Assembly (NCBI GenBank): GCA_003141245.1
Contig: PLLE01000039.1
Location: 146,656 to 205,001 of the forward strand
DNA from: Chloroflexota bacterium
GTDB taxonomy: Bacteria; Chloroflexota; Limnocylindria; Limnocylindrales; CSP1-4
Direction: 5' to 3'
Length of the DNA: 58,346 nucleotides
Notes under the pieces: model-generated
Told to the model about the DNA's origin: nothing
The model's input: the letters and a program-made list of their open reading frames with translations, nothing else
Databases searched by the model: none
Translations under genes and position numbers: made by a program
Shown here: in pieces, positions 1 to 9,780 of the stretch
Position numbering within the stretch: position 1 is the first letter of the stretch
How the letters are laid out: each line of letters opens with the position of its first letter

Positions 1-90
1 GTTGGGGGGCTGGTCGACGGGGACCGCTGACAGCTCAGGCGGCTTCTCGGCCCGCGGCGCGCCGCCGGATCGAATCTGGTTCTGCGTCAT
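1..90 (-). CDS. N-terminal fragment of an unidentified protein, cut by the window edge
   Basis: An ATG at 90..88 overlaps the TGA stop (89..87) of the methyltransferase-like gene in the ATGA arrangement seen repeatedly in this window. The frame stays open for 30 codons to the window edge. The peptide begins MTQNQIRSGGAPRAEKPP and is polar and proline-rich, with no recognisable motif. The stop-start overlap suggests translational coupling to the upstream gene and a minus-strand operon running out of the window. No function can be given from 30 residues. Confidence 0.45.
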   Translation of the reverse strand, partial: MTQNQIRSGGAPRAEKPPELSAVPVDQPPN

Positions 91-869
91 CGTGCCGCGG
101 AGCGTACCAGCCCGCCCGATGCGTCGGAGCCTCCCGACTCCGTTTCGCGCGCTCCGCCCGCTGCCGCCTCGCCCTCAGCCGCCTCGCCCTCAGCCGCCTC
201 GCCCTCAGCGGCCTCGCCCTCAGCCGCCTCGCCCACCGCAGCCCGGTCGCCGGGCGCCGAACGGTGGTAGACCGCGATCGAGTATTCGAGGCGCAGGCGC
301 TTCATCTTTTCGGCCACCTCGACCCCGGCATCGCCGAAAACGGCGCCCAGCAGGTCCCGCGCCTGCTCGACCGATTCGAATGTCCACCAGCAGTGGATGA
401 CCCGGATGCGGAATCCGTCGCCCAGGAACGGCCCTTTGCGCTGGCTCCACGCCACCTGTCGCTCGTGGACCGCCGGCAACAGCCCCCAGACGTCGTCGCG
501 GCCGTAGTCGTGGATCACCAGCAGCCGGCCGCAGGGGCGCAGCAGCGCGCCCGCTTCGGCGAGGAACTGCGAGCCCGGCGTGGCCATCTCCGACCACGGG
601 ACGACTACGGCATCGGCGCGCCCGACCCACCCGGCGAGTTCCCCGGCGGCGTCATCGGAGAGAGGGAATTGGAAGGCGGCCACGCGCGCGCCGATTTCCT
701 CCAGCTGGCGGACGCGGAAGCCGTGCCCGGCGTCCAGGACGACGACGTCGCGACCGATGACGGGACCGAGTACCTCCAGCGCCGCGGGCACCTTGCCCTC
801 CGCGTCCACGACACGGAGGAACGCCTCCTCCAGCTCCACCGAGGGGAGCGCGATCGACAGGTCGGGCAT
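87..869 (-). CDS. Class I SAM-methyltransferase-like protein with acidic repeat tail
   Basis: A 260-residue protein. The start is ATG 869, chosen because an AGGAGGC ribosome site lies just upstream (879..873) and longer frames would run into the amylase gene. The segment VVVLDAGHGFRVRQLEEIGA resembles the glycine-rich motif I of class I S-adenosylmethionine methyltransferases. It is followed by an acidic turn and a GALLRPCGRLLVIHDYGRDD strand typical of motif IV/V. The target is unknown. The last ~60 residues are low complexity, with five EGEAA-type units encoded by a 15-bp tandem repeat. The gene starts 9 bp after the amylase stop, so both are probably co-transcribed. The family assignment is from fold motifs only. 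Confidence 0.6.
   Translation of the reverse strand: MPDLSIALPSVELEEAFLRVVDAEGKVPAALEVLGPVIGRDVVVLDAGHGFRVRQLEEIGARVAAFQFPLSDDAAGELAGWVGRADAVVVPWSEMATPGSQFLAEAGALLRPCGRLLVIHDYGRDDVWGLLPAVHERQVAWSQRKGPFLGDGFRIRVIHCWWTFESVEQARDLLGAVFGDAGVEVAEKMKRLRLEYSIAVYHRSAPGDRAAVGEAAEGEAAEGEAAEGEAAEGEAAAGGARETESGGSDASGGLVRSAAR
166..240. repeat. 15-bp tandem repeat, five units, in frame
   Basis: Five consecutive 15-bp units (gcctcgccctcagcc and close variants) encode the EGEAA repeat near the C terminus of the methyltransferase-like protein. Unit length is a multiple of three, so copy-number change keeps the frame. Confidence 0.9.
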
Positions 870-877
870 GAAGCCTC

Positions 878-2593
878 CTAGGACATCCTGGCGGCTTTGA
901 CCACCGCTCCCTCCCGAGCCGGCAGATCGACCTCGAGAGTCTCCCCCAGGAGCGTACTCGGCGCGAGGGCCTCCCTCCACTCGCACCCGGGCCAGCTTAC
1001 CTGCTCCGCGATGGACCCTGCCAGGCCCGGAATCTGAAAGCCGAAGCGAATGGGTTCGTCGCTGGCGTTGACGACGACCACGATCGAATGGGCTGCCGAA
1101 CCGGCAGGCGAGTCTCCGCCCGAACCCTCAGTCGAGCCTTCGGGCGAGCCGGCAGCCGAACCTTCGCCCGAACCCATAGTCGAGCCTTCGGGCGAACCGG
1201 CAGTCGAGCCTTCGGGCGAACCGGCAGTCGAGGCTTCGGGCGAACCGAAGGTCGAACCCTCGGTCGAACCATCGAAATCGAGGGCGTAGGCGACGGCGGC
1301 GCCCTCGGCCCCCAGCAGCCGGAATCGACCGTGGCGCAGCGCAGTCTCCGTCTTGCGCATCTGGATCAGCCCCGAGACGAACGCCCGCAACTCGCCGTCC
1401 TGCCGCGCCGGGTCCCAAGGGTAGGAGCGGCGGCAGTCCGGATCCTCGCGCCCTTCCAGGCCTATCTCGTCGCCGTAGTAGATGCACGGGGCGCCGGGGA
1501 GCGTCATCTGGACCAGCATCGCCAGCCGCAGCGCCGACCGATCGCCGCCCGCCAGAGAGAGGAAGCGTGGCGTGTCGTGGCTGTCGAGCAGGTTCAGCTG
1601 CATCTGCGTGACCGCCGGATCGTACGTCGTCATGACCCGCCCGAGCTGCCGGCCGAATTCGGGCCCGTCGATCGCGCGGACATGTCGGCGGTATTCGTCC
1701 GTCTTGCCGACCAGGGCCTCGTCCAACCGGCCCGCGCCGACGAACGAGAGGATCGCCTCGGCCAGCGGGTAGTTCATGGCCGCGTGGAATCGGTCGCCGG
1801 CCAGCCATTCGGGGGCGAGGTTCCAGATTTCGCCGACGAGATAAGCCTCGGGGTTCACCGCCAGAACGCGGCGCCGGAACTCCTCCCAGAAGCCGGGCTC
1901 GGAGATCTCTTCGGGGACGTCGAGCCGCCAGCCGTCGATGCCGAAGCGGAGCCAGTGTTCGGCGACGCCGTAGATGTACTCGCGCACGTCGGGGTTGGAG
2001 TGGTTCAACGTCGGCAGGGCGGGCAGATCCCACCAGGCTCGGTAGCCCAGGCCGACCTTCGCCTCGTCGTGCCCCGGGTAAGCGGTAAGGCCGCGGTGGC
2101 CGGCCAGGACGTCGGGGTCGAGGTGGAACCAGTCGCGATAGGGCGACCGAATGCCGTTCTCCAGGATGTGGTGGAACGGCCAGAAGCCGCGACTGGCGTG
2201 ATTGAAGACGCCGTCGAGGATGACGCGCATTCCGCGCCGGTGGGCCTCGTCCAGCAGCTCGCCAAAGGCCTCGTCGCCGCCGAGGAGCGGATCCACCGTC
2301 TCGTAGTCGAAGGTGTGATAGCGGTGATTCGAGGCCGACGCGAAGATCGGCGTCAGGTAGAGCGCGGTGATGCCGAGCGCCTGGAGATCGTCGAGATGCT
2401 CCGCGATCCCCAGCAGGTCGCCGCCCTTGAAGCCGTTGGGCGTGGGCGGGGCGTCCCAGGGCTCCAGCTCGCCGGGCTTGGGGACGCGCGGGCTGATGGC
2501 GTAGCGGTCGGGGAAGATCTGGTAGAAGACGGCGTCCCGCACCCAATCGGGGCCGGCGCCTCGACCCTGTCCGGTCTCTGCGGCTCCAGTCAA
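878..2593 (-). CDS. GH13 alpha-amylase / neopullulanase-like glycosidase
   Basis: A 571-residue retaining alpha-glucan hydrolase. The four GH13 regions are visible: DGVFNH (region I), GWRLDVPEE with the nucleophile Asp (II), YLVGEIWN with the acid/base Glu (III) and LLDSHDTPR (IV). The WVRDAVFYQIFPDRY start is typical of neopullulanase/maltogenic-type enzymes. No signal peptide is seen, so it is likely cytoplasmic and acts on imported maltodextrins. The start chosen is TTG 2593, which overlaps the LacI stop as TTGA; GTG 2542 is an alternative. A longer upstream reading would only be the shadow of the regulator gene. The C-terminal beta domain carries a long Gly/Ser/Pro/Glu insertion. Adjacency to a LacI regulator suggests sugar-responsive control. 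Confidence 0.93.
   Translation of the reverse strand: MTGAAETGQGRGAGPDWVRDAVFYQIFPDRYAISPRVPKPGELEPWDAPPTPNGFKGGDLLGIAEHLDDLQALGITALYLTPIFASASNHRYHTFDYETVDPLLGGDEAFGELLDEAHRRGMRVILDGVFNHASRGFWPFHHILENGIRSPYRDWFHLDPDVLAGHRGLTAYPGHDEAKVGLGYRAWWDLPALPTLNHSNPDVREYIYGVAEHWLRFGIDGWRLDVPEEISEPGFWEEFRRRVLAVNPEAYLVGEIWNLAPEWLAGDRFHAAMNYPLAEAILSFVGAGRLDEALVGKTDEYRRHVRAIDGPEFGRQLGRVMTTYDPAVTQMQLNLLDSHDTPRFLSLAGGDRSALRLAMLVQMTLPGAPCIYYGDEIGLEGREDPDCRRSYPWDPARQDGELRAFVSGLIQMRKTETALRHGRFRLLGAEGAAVAYALDFDGSTEGSTFGSPEASTAGSPEGSTAGSPEGSTMGSGEGSAAGSPEGSTEGSGGDSPAGSAAHSIVVVVNASDEPIRFGFQIPGLAGSIAEQVSWPGCEWREALAPSTLLGETLEVDLPAREGAVVKAARMS
1092..1272. repeat. 24-bp tandem repeat inside the amylase gene, about seven units
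   Basis: About seven degenerate 24-bp units encode STAGSPEG-like octapeptides inserted between a beta strand (AVAYALDFDG) and the next (SIVVVVNAS) of the amylase C-terminal domain. Boundaries are approximate. The insert is likely an exposed flexible loop. Confidence 0.85.
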
Positions 2594-3807
2594 TGCCTGG
2601 CCGCTCCCCTCGCGGATGGCCGGGCGGAGGCCGTTCCTCGGGCGTGGGCCTGGCGGGGCGCCGTGGCGATCGGTGGCTTCGCCGGGGCCTGGCCGGGCGC
2701 CGTGGCGGCCGTTCCCCTGGCCGTCCCCCGGCCGGCGGTCGGGGGCTTCGCCGGGGCGAGGCCGGTCGAGGCGCGGATGATCAGTCGCGTCTCCAGCACC
2801 TTGTGCTCCGGCCGCTCCAGGTCCGGGTTGGCGATCATGCGCAGCAGCAGCTTCGCCGACTCCTCGCCCTTCTGACGGATCGGCTGGCGGACGGTGGTCA
2901 GTGGCGGATTCGAGTGTGGCGCGACCTCCAGGTCGTCGAAGCCGACGATGCTCAGGTCCTCGGGCACGCGCAGGCCGATCTCGCGTGCGGCCCAGATCAC
3001 GCCGATCGCCATGACGTCGCTCATGGCCAGGACGGCCGTCGGCCTCAGCTCGTCCTCCCAAACGCGACGGAAGGCGGCAACTCCGCCGTCGAAGGTCGCC
3101 GGTCCGACGACGATACGCTCGTCCGCAAGCTGAATACCGCCCAACTCGAGGCCTTGACGGTAGCCGCTCAGTCGCCGCGTCGCGACAGTCTCGGTCGGGG
3201 CCGACGAGTACTCGAAGAGGCCGGGCATGTTTGGCGGCTCGACGCCGACGATCACGAACTCGCGGTGGCCCAGGCCGAGCAGATGGCGGGCGGCCGATCG
3301 AGCGCCGACCTCGTCGTTCGACTCGACCGAGCCGTGCTCCGGGAATGCGTCGCCGTCGACGAGGACCATCGGGATGCCGGCGCGACGGATCTGTTCGACC
3401 TCGGGGTGGTCTTCGGATAGACCGACGGCCACGAAACCGTCGACGGTCGCGCGGCCGAGGGCCCGGATCAGCGACCCATGGAGCGGCGAGACGAACAGCA
3501 GGCCGTAGCCGGCCTGGTCGGTGACGGCGGCCACTCCCCCGCACAGGGTGGCGTAAAAGGGATTGGCGAAGACGACGGAGAGGACCTGCGGGGTCAGCAG
3601 GCCGATGGTCATGGTGTTCTTCTGGGTGAGCATCCGGGCCACGGGGCGAGGACGATAGCCCAGGGCGTCGGCGACCTCGCGAATGCGGGAGGCGGTCTCG
3701 GCGCTCAGGCGCCCGGGGCTGTTGAAGGCGAACGAGACCGCGGTCTTGGAGACGCCCGCCTCCTTCGCCACGTCGGCGATGCGGGCGCGCTTCGTCCTGA
3801 CCTCCAC
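2590..3807 (-). CDS. LacI-family transcriptional regulator
   Basis: A 405-residue protein. The N-terminal helix-turn-helix and hinge read RIADVAKEAGVSKTAVSFAF and then RLSAETASRIREVADALGY, the classic LacI/GalR DNA-binding domain. A periplasmic-binding-like effector domain follows from about residue 65 (TIGLLTPQVLSVVFANPFY) to GFDDLEVAPHSNPPLTTVRQP. The start GTG 3807 lies 8 bp from an AGGGAG site. LacI proteins usually have about 340 residues; this one ends in an extra ~57-residue Ala/Pro/Arg tail (PAKPPTAGRGTARGTAAT and similar), again repeat-like. The downstream amylase is translationally coupled, so the regulator probably controls maltodextrin use. The effector is not known. Confidence 0.93.
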   Translation of the reverse strand: MEVRTKRARIADVAKEAGVSKTAVSFAFNSPGRLSAETASRIREVADALGYRPRPVARMLTQKNTMTIGLLTPQVLSVVFANPFYATLCGGVAAVTDQAGYGLLFVSPLHGSLIRALGRATVDGFVAVGLSEDHPEVEQIRRAGIPMVLVDGDAFPEHGSVESNDEVGARSAARHLLGLGHREFVIVGVEPPNMPGLFEYSSAPTETVATRRLSGYRQGLELGGIQLADERIVVGPATFDGGVAAFRRVWEDELRPTAVLAMSDVMAIGVIWAAREIGLRVPEDLSIVGFDDLEVAPHSNPPLTTVRQPIRQKGEESAKLLLRMIANPDLERPEHKVLETRLIIRASTGLAPAKPPTAGRGTARGTAATAPGQAPAKPPIATAPRQAHARGTASARPSARGAARH

Positions 3808-3842
3808 GCCGTTCTCCCTGGCTCTCTGTCTCGGGAACCGCG

Positions 3843-3942
3843 CCGGCCCTGGTTGAGCGGTTCCGGCCCTGGTTGAGCGGTTCCGGCCCTCGTTGGGCGG
3901 TTCCGGCCCTCGTTGGGCGGTTCCGGCCCTCGTTGGGCGGTT
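3843..3942. repeat. Five 20-bp direct repeats upstream of the LacI-family gene
   Basis: Five head-to-tail units of ccggccctggttgagcggtt (two copies) and ccggccctcgttgggcggtt (three copies) span exactly 100 bp, 35 bp upstream of the regulator start. A 20-bp period places the units close to two helical turns apart, so they could form a binding array for the regulator or another protein. They could equally be a neutral minisatellite, of which this genome has many. Confidence 0.9.
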
Positions 3943-4522
3943 CCGCCCTCGCACGCTATCCGCGCCCGGTGTGGCTGTCAACGTGAGTCGGTCGGGTCGG
4001 GCGAACGTGGGATCGGGCGAGCCGCCAGCCGCCAGCCGCCAGCCGCGCCTCCGCGCCGCGCCTCGCGTCGCGCCTCGCGTCGCGCCTCGCGTCGCGTCGC
4101 GCCACTCCCCAAGGTTTTGCTCAACACGCCTGGGGGTAGTGCAGTGGAGGCCGACGACGCGAGTTGGGCCGGCCGGAACGCCACATACGGCTCCCGAACC
4201 ACGATTCCGCGCACAAGACGGCCGTATCGGGCCCCTCTGCGGCCGAGCCGGGCCCCTCTGCGGCCGTTCCCGGCGCAGATTCGGTCCGGCGACCGCCCAG
4301 ACCCGCGCGGCTCCCACCTTGTACTCCCCACAGGCGTGTTGGGCAAAAACGGGCCGCCGACACCGCCACCCACCGCCGGCACCGCTACCCACCGCCGACA
4401 CCGCCACCCACCGCCGACACCGCAGTCGGCCGCCCGCCCCCAATCGCACCCGTGGCAGAATCACCGGGGGCTCAGCGATTGGGCTACCCGTTCCGAGAGA
4501 CGGCACATTATTGAGGCACTCG
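3943..4522. other. Divergent intergenic region rich in short repeats
   Basis: This 580-bp gap separates the LacI-type regulator from the FAH-family operon. It holds several short direct repeats: a 7-bp run near 4022-4046, a 12-bp run near 4057-4100, a pair of cgggcccctctgcggccg near 4230-4270, and an ~18-bp run near 4347-4427. It also contains a pair of 30-bp inverted repeats, listed separately. Open frames crossing it show no protein-like composition. The promoter of the FAH operon should lie here, but no convincing -35/-10 pair was found. Confidence 0.6.
4115..4348. repeat. Inverted repeat pair (4115-4144 and 4319-4348)
   Basis: The left arm begins TTTTGCTCAACACGCCTG. The right arm read on the minus strand begins TTTTGCCCAACACGCCTG. 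The arms agree at 25 of 30 positions, both point inward, and weaker similarity continues some 30 bp further in. The arrangement looks like terminal inverted repeats of a ~235-bp non-coding element, but no target-site duplication was identified. The RNA could also fold as a long hairpin. Confidence 0.65.
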
Positions 4523-5596
4523 ATGCGACTGGTGACGATCAGACCCCCGACCCTCGCAGGATCCGATCCCCAGAGCCAACGAGTGGCGGTCGTGCTGGGA
4601 AGCGGACGCTTCCTGCCCGTCGGCGTCCTGGCCGAGCTAACGCCGGACAACCTGTCCGAGGAGATCCATGGGCTGAGCCTGGCGAGCGTACTTGCCCTGG
4701 ATCCCGGGCTTGGCGCGATCCGCAAGGCGCTCGAACAGGCCGGCGCAGAGGCGCTCGAGGCGGCGGCCATCGACCCGGCGACAGTACAACTCGCGCCCCC
4801 GATCGCGTCGCCAGGCAAGATCGTCGGCGTGGGCTACAACTACCTCGACCACATCCGCGAGCAGGGCAAGGAGCGGCCCGTTCGGCCCGTCCTCTTCTCT
4901 ATGTTCGCCAACGCGGTGGTCGGCGACGGCGAGCCAATCCGACGCCCGGCCGGCACTCACGCCCTCGACCTGGAGGCCGAACTGGCGGTCGTCATCGGAC
5001 GGCGTGCGACCCGCGTCAAGGCGGCCGACGCGCTCCGCTTCGTGGCTGGCTACACCGCCGCCAACGACGTCACCGCCCGCGACTGGCAGGGCCAGGCAAA
5101 CGCGCTCCGGCCCGGCGAGAAGGGCGACGGCCAGTGGCTTCGGGCCAAGGGCTCGGACACGTTCCTGCCGCTCGGTCCCGCCCTGGTTTCCGCCGACGAG
5201 CTCGGCGACGGACGAGGGCTGCGCGTCAGGAGCTGGCGAACGGCTGCCGCGGGCCCGCAGGCCAACCAGCCGTTCCAGATGCAGGACGGAACGACCGCCG
5301 ACCTGCTCTTCGGTGTCGCGGAACTGATCTCGCTCATAAGCCAGGAAGTCACCCTCGACCCGGGCGACGTCGTCATTACGGGCACGCCAAGCGGGGTCGG
5401 CGTCTTCCGCGAGCCGCAAGTCTTCCTGGAGCCGGGCGATCTCGTTCGAGTCGAAGTCGAACGGATCGGCAGCCTGACGAATCCCGTGACGGATGCCGAG
5501 GGCAATGCGCCGGCCGGGTCCCCGGCGGCTCGGTTCATGGCGGAACGGGCGGCAGCGCTCGACGGGTCGGCGCGAGTTGGCGGAGGCCGACCATGA
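4523..5596 (+). CDS. Fumarylacetoacetate hydrolase (FAH) family protein
   Basis: A 357-residue protein, longer than minimal FAH-domain enzymes (~280). The C-terminal two thirds carry the family signatures IGVGYNYLDH-like (KIVGVGYNYLDHIRE), LDLEAELAVVIGRR with the two metal-binding Glu, GYTAANDVTARDWQ with the metal-binding Asp, and VVITGTPSGVGV. Members hydrolyse or decarboxylate beta-diketo or 2-keto-3-deoxy acids using Mg2+; the substrate cannot be told here. ATG 4523 was chosen because GAGG lies at 4513-4516 and upstream codons look non-coding. It overlaps tdh by ATGA, so it belongs to that operon and may process a sugar- or amino-acid-derived keto acid. Confidence 0.88.
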   Translation: MRLVTIRPPTLAGSDPQSQRVAVVLGSGRFLPVGVLAELTPDNLSEEIHGLSLASVLALDPGLGAIRKALEQAGAEALEAAAIDPATVQLAPPIASPGKIVGVGYNYLDHIREQGKERPVRPVLFSMFANAVVGDGEPIRRPAGTHALDLEAELAVVIGRRATRVKAADALRFVAGYTAANDVTARDWQGQANALRPGEKGDGQWLRAKGSDTFLPLGPALVSADELGDGRGLRVRSWRTAAAGPQANQPFQMQDGTTADLLFGVAELISLISQEVTLDPGDVVITGTPSGVGVFREPQVFLEPGDLVRVEVERIGSLTNPVTDAEGNAPAGSPAARFMAERAAALDGSARVGGGRP

Positions 5597-6758
5597 GCGA
5601 ACTCGCCTCCACGTCCGTCATCGCGGCCGCAACCTCGATCGACCTCCGCATCCCCAAGACCATGCGGGCCCTCGTCAAAGCCCGCCCCGAAGCCGGCGCT
5701 GAGCTGCGCGAAGTCCCGGTCCCGCGCCCCGGCCCCGGGGAACTGCTGATCCGTCTGGAGGCCGTCTCCCTGTGCGGCACCGACCTGCACATCTACCGCT
5801 GGGATCGCTGGGCTCAGGGCCGCCTGGGCAAGTACTTGCCCCGCATCTTCGGGCACGAAATGGCCGGCCGCGTCGTGGCCCACGGGTCGGGCACCGGCGC
5901 CGTCCCGCTGGGCACGCGCGTCGCCGCCGAGACCCACCTCGTCGACTGGACCTGCTACCAGTGCCGAACCGGCCGCGAGCACGTCTGCGCCAATCTTCGA
6001 ATCCTGGGAGTGGACGCCGACGGCGCCTTCGCCGAATACATGTGCCTGCCCGAGCGCAACGCGTGGCCGTCCGAGGGACTCACGCCGGAGATCGCGGCGA
6101 TCCAGGAGCCGATGGGCAACGCCGTCTTTGCCACCTTCGTGGAGGAGATCACCACGGCCTCGGTGGCGGTCCTGGGCTGCGGCCCGATCGGGCTGATGGC
6201 CATCGCGATCTGCCGGTTCGCGGGCGCCTCGCGCATCTTCGCCACGGACGTCATGCCGCACCGCCGCGAGATGGCCGCCCGCATGGGCGCCGATTGCGTG
6301 CTCGACGGGGCGGGCGACGTGGCCGCCGAGATTCGGCGCGAGACCGGCGGCACCGGCGTGGATGTCGTGCTGGAGATGAGCGGCGCCGAGGCGGCGATCC
6401 ACCAGGCCTTCGAGATGACGACCAACGGCGGTCGCGTCTCCCTGCTCGGCCTGCCGTCGCGTCCGGTCACGCTCGACCTCAACGACGCGATCATCTTCCG
6501 CGGGCTGCGCGTCTACGGCATCACGGGGCGCAAGCTCTGGGAAACCTGGTACAAGACCGCCGCGCTCCTGCGCGAGGGCCTGGACGTGAGCCCGATCATC
6601 ACCCACCGCCTGCCGCTGGCCCGCTATGAGGAAGCCTTCGACCTGCTGGCGCAGGGCGTCGCGGGCAAGGTTGTCCTGCTGCCCGGGAAGGGCGAAGACG
6701 GCGAGGTCGCCGAGCCCGAATCGACCCCGGAGTCGATGGTGAACGAAGGAGGCGCGGT

Positions 6759-6762
<4 letters not shown>
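5593..6762 (+). CDS. tdh: L-threonine 3-dehydrogenase (zinc-dependent MDR family)
   Basis: A 389-residue enzyme oxidising L-threonine to 2-amino-3-ketobutyrate with NAD+. Visible are the catalytic-zinc segment SLCGTDLHIYRWD, FGHEMAGRVV, the Rossmann motif VAVLGCGPIGLMA, and GITGRKLWETWY typical of Tdh. The structural-zinc loop reads DWTCYQCRTGREHVC; alignment to the usual four-Cys loop suggests the first Cys is Asp. About 20 extra polar residues end the protein. It overlaps the FAH gene and kbl by 4 bp on each side. Pairing with kbl makes the threonine-to-glycine route the best assignment; a related sugar-alcohol dehydrogenase is less likely. Confidence 0.92.
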
Positions 6763-7990
<1,228 letters not shown>

Positions 7991-7991
<1 letters not shown>

Positions 7992-8911
7992 TGGCAGCTT
8001 CCAGAGGCGCGTGGCACGGGCCTCGGTCCGCGCCGCACGGGCCTCGGTCCGCGCCGGCACAGGCGCGCGACGTCCCGCTCGACGCCCACCTCCATACCGA
8101 CCTCTCGCCGGACAGCCAGGTGCCGATGGAGTTGTACGCCGCGCAGGCGTTCGAACGTGGCATCCCTGAGATCGCCCTCACCGATCATCTGGACTTCATG
8201 CCCGGCGCGCCTGCCTACCAGTACTCGTCCTACGCGCGGCGGGAGCGGATGGTCCGCGACGCCGCCGAACGATGGGCCGGGCGGGTGACGATCCGGTTCG
8301 GCGTGGAGCTGACATACGAGAGTCGCTACGAGGACCAGATCCGCGAGCACCTGCGGACGCACTCGTACGACTATTCGATCGGCTCGGTGCACGGGATGTC
8401 CGACGGTCCGTACGCGCGGGAGCGGATCGCCTCATTCGTGACCGGGAAGACGCTCGCGGATGCCGTGGCGCCGTACTTTGGGGAGGTCGCGCTCGCGATC
8501 CGCAGCCGCCTCTTCGACACGATGGGCCACCTGGACATGGTCAAGCGCTGGCTCGTGCCGTGGTTCGCGGCATCGGACTTCGCCGCCGTGCCGGAGCTGT
8601 ACGAGCCGCTGCTCGTCTCGCTCGTGGAGAGCGGCATGGCCCTGGAGGTGAACGCATCGGGGCTTCGGCATCCGACCGGCGAGACGTACCCAGGGCCCTG
8701 GGTCGTCCGCCGCTTCCGCGAGCTGGGCGGACAACGAGTCACCACCGGCTCGGACGCGCATCTGCCCAATTGCTTCGCGTTCGGGCTCGAGGAAGCCTGC
8801 GAGATCGTGGCCGCCGCGGGCTTCGACCGGTTGACGCTGGAGCGGGCCGTGGACCGCGGCGACCTGGTGCTCCCGGAGCGGTTTCGCGGGGCGACCCGAT
8901 CGCGGCCCTGA
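7991..8911 (+). CDS. PHP-domain phosphatase, histidinol-phosphatase (HisK) type
   Basis: A 306-residue protein. GTG 7991 uses the last base of the kbl TAG stop, so translation is probably coupled. Metal-binding PHP motifs are visible: DAHLHTDLSPDS, LTDHLDF, GVELTYE, GSVHG, GHLDMVKRW and TTGSDAHLP. These fit the HisJ/HisK-type histidinol-phosphate phosphatase family, which uses three metal ions. The first ~30 residues contain a duplicated heptapeptide GPRSAPH/GPRSAPA and precede the real domain, so a downstream start cannot be excluded. The true substrate may be another small phosphate ester, because no other his gene is nearby. Confidence 0.85.
8014..8055. repeat. 21-bp tandem duplication in the PHP gene
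   Basis: Two copies of a 21-bp unit (gcacgggcctcggtccgcgcc, the first copy with flanking tgg) encode HGPRSAP twice near the N terminus. In-frame and recent-looking. Confidence 0.8.
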
Positions 8912-8946
8912 CGCCTGGCCGACAACTCGGCTGACGCTCGCGCGGG

Positions 8947-8952
8947 TAATCT
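8947..8952 (+). promoter_or_regulatory. -10 hexamer TAATCT directly before the MBL-fold gene
   Basis: TAATCT ends 6 bp before ATG 8959 and no Shine-Dalgarno sequence intervenes. Transcription starting at the normal distance would begin at or beside the start codon, predicting a leaderless mRNA. No good -35 box is seen. Confidence 0.45.
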
Positions 8953-8958
8953 TGCCCA

Positions 8959-9780
8959 ATGGAGTTGATCGTCATCGGGGCCGGCCCCGCCTACACCGAC
9001 CGTGCCGGTTCGGCCGCCTCGTCGTACCTGCTGCGAGCCGGCGACGCCGCCCTGCTGCTCGACCTTGGCCAGGGCGCCTTCCCGAATCTGGCGTCTACGC
9101 TGGAGCCAAGCGTGCTGGCGGCGGTCGTCGTCAGCCACCTCCACCCCGACCACTTCATCGACCTCGTCCCGTTGCGCCACTACCTGCGCTACGAGTTCGA
9201 CCCGCCGCGGCGCGTGCGGGTCGTGGGTCCGGCCGGCCTGGCCGACCGGCTCGATGCGCTCCACGGGCACCCCGATTTCGCTGCCATCTCCCTGGACGTG
9301 GCGCCGCTGGAGCCGGGCCTCCAGCGCATCGGGCCGTTCACGGTCGAAGCCCGGCGCGTCGCCCACACCGACGAGAGCTACGCTCTGCGCGTTTCGGTCG
9401 CCGACTCCGCCGCCACGGGCGCGGCCGCGGGTGCCGCCACGGGTGCCGTCGCGGGTGCCGTCGCGGGTGCCGTCGCGGACTCCGCCGTGGGGCTCGTCTA
9501 CTCCGGCGACTGCGGCCGTGCGGACGACCTCGTCCCGCTGATCCGTCCCGGCGACACCCTCCTCTGCGAAGCGTCGTTCGGGGCGGGCACGGTCCCACAC
9601 GGAGCGGAACATCTGACCGCCGCCGACGCCGCCCGCGCCGCGGCCACGGGTCATGCCGCTCGCGTTTTGCTGACCCACATCCAGATGGGCTTCGACCGCG
9701 GTGAAGCTCTCGCCGCCGCCCAGGCCGCCTTCGCCGGCCCCGTCCAGCTGATCACCGAGGGCGACCGCTTCGAGCTCTGA
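8959..9780 (+). CDS. MBL-fold metal-dependent hydrolase (RNase Z / phosphodiesterase-like)
   Basis: A 273-residue metallo-beta-lactamase-fold protein. It has the HxHxDH metal motif (VVSHLHPDHF), an early loop AYTDRAGSAASSYLL and a later Asp in VYSGDCG, as in the RNase Z/arylsulfatase/cyclic-nucleotide phosphodiesterase branch. The terminal LTHIQMGFD supplies the last His. Substrate is unknown. A loop between two strands holds a run of Ala/Thr/Gly/Val units (ATGAVAGAVAGAVAD) encoded by 12-18-bp repeats around 9412-9480. It lies 47 bp after the PHP gene with its own probable promoter. Confidence 0.82.
   Translation: MELIVIGAGPAYTDRAGSAASSYLLRAGDAALLLDLGQGAFPNLASTLEPSVLAAVVVSHLHPDHFIDLVPLRHYLRYEFDPPRRVRVVGPAGLADRLDALHGHPDFAAISLDVAPLEPGLQRIGPFTVEARRVAHTDESYALRVSVADSAATGAAAGAATGAVAGAVAGAVADSAVGLVYSGDCGRADDLVPLIRPGDTLLCEASFGAGTVPHGAEHLTAADAARAAATGHAARVLLTHIQMGFDRGEALAAAQAAFAGPVQLITEGDRFEL

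Noticed and set aside
1088-2875. Long open frames opposite real genes, here opposite the amylase and elsewhere across the window.
   Set aside because: High GC content keeps antisense frames open; these lack family motifs and have biased Arg/Ala/Gly/Pro composition.
2594-3544. The amylase frame stays open far upstream, which would add ~300 residues.
   Set aside because: This stretch is antiphase to the LacI-type gene and encodes Arg/Pro-rich shadow sequence; the regulator reading is clearly the real one.
3893-4522. N-terminal extension of the FAH-family protein by ~210 residues.
   Set aside because: The composition is Arg/Pro-rich and repeat-driven, it crosses inverted repeats, and a ribosome site precedes ATG 4523.
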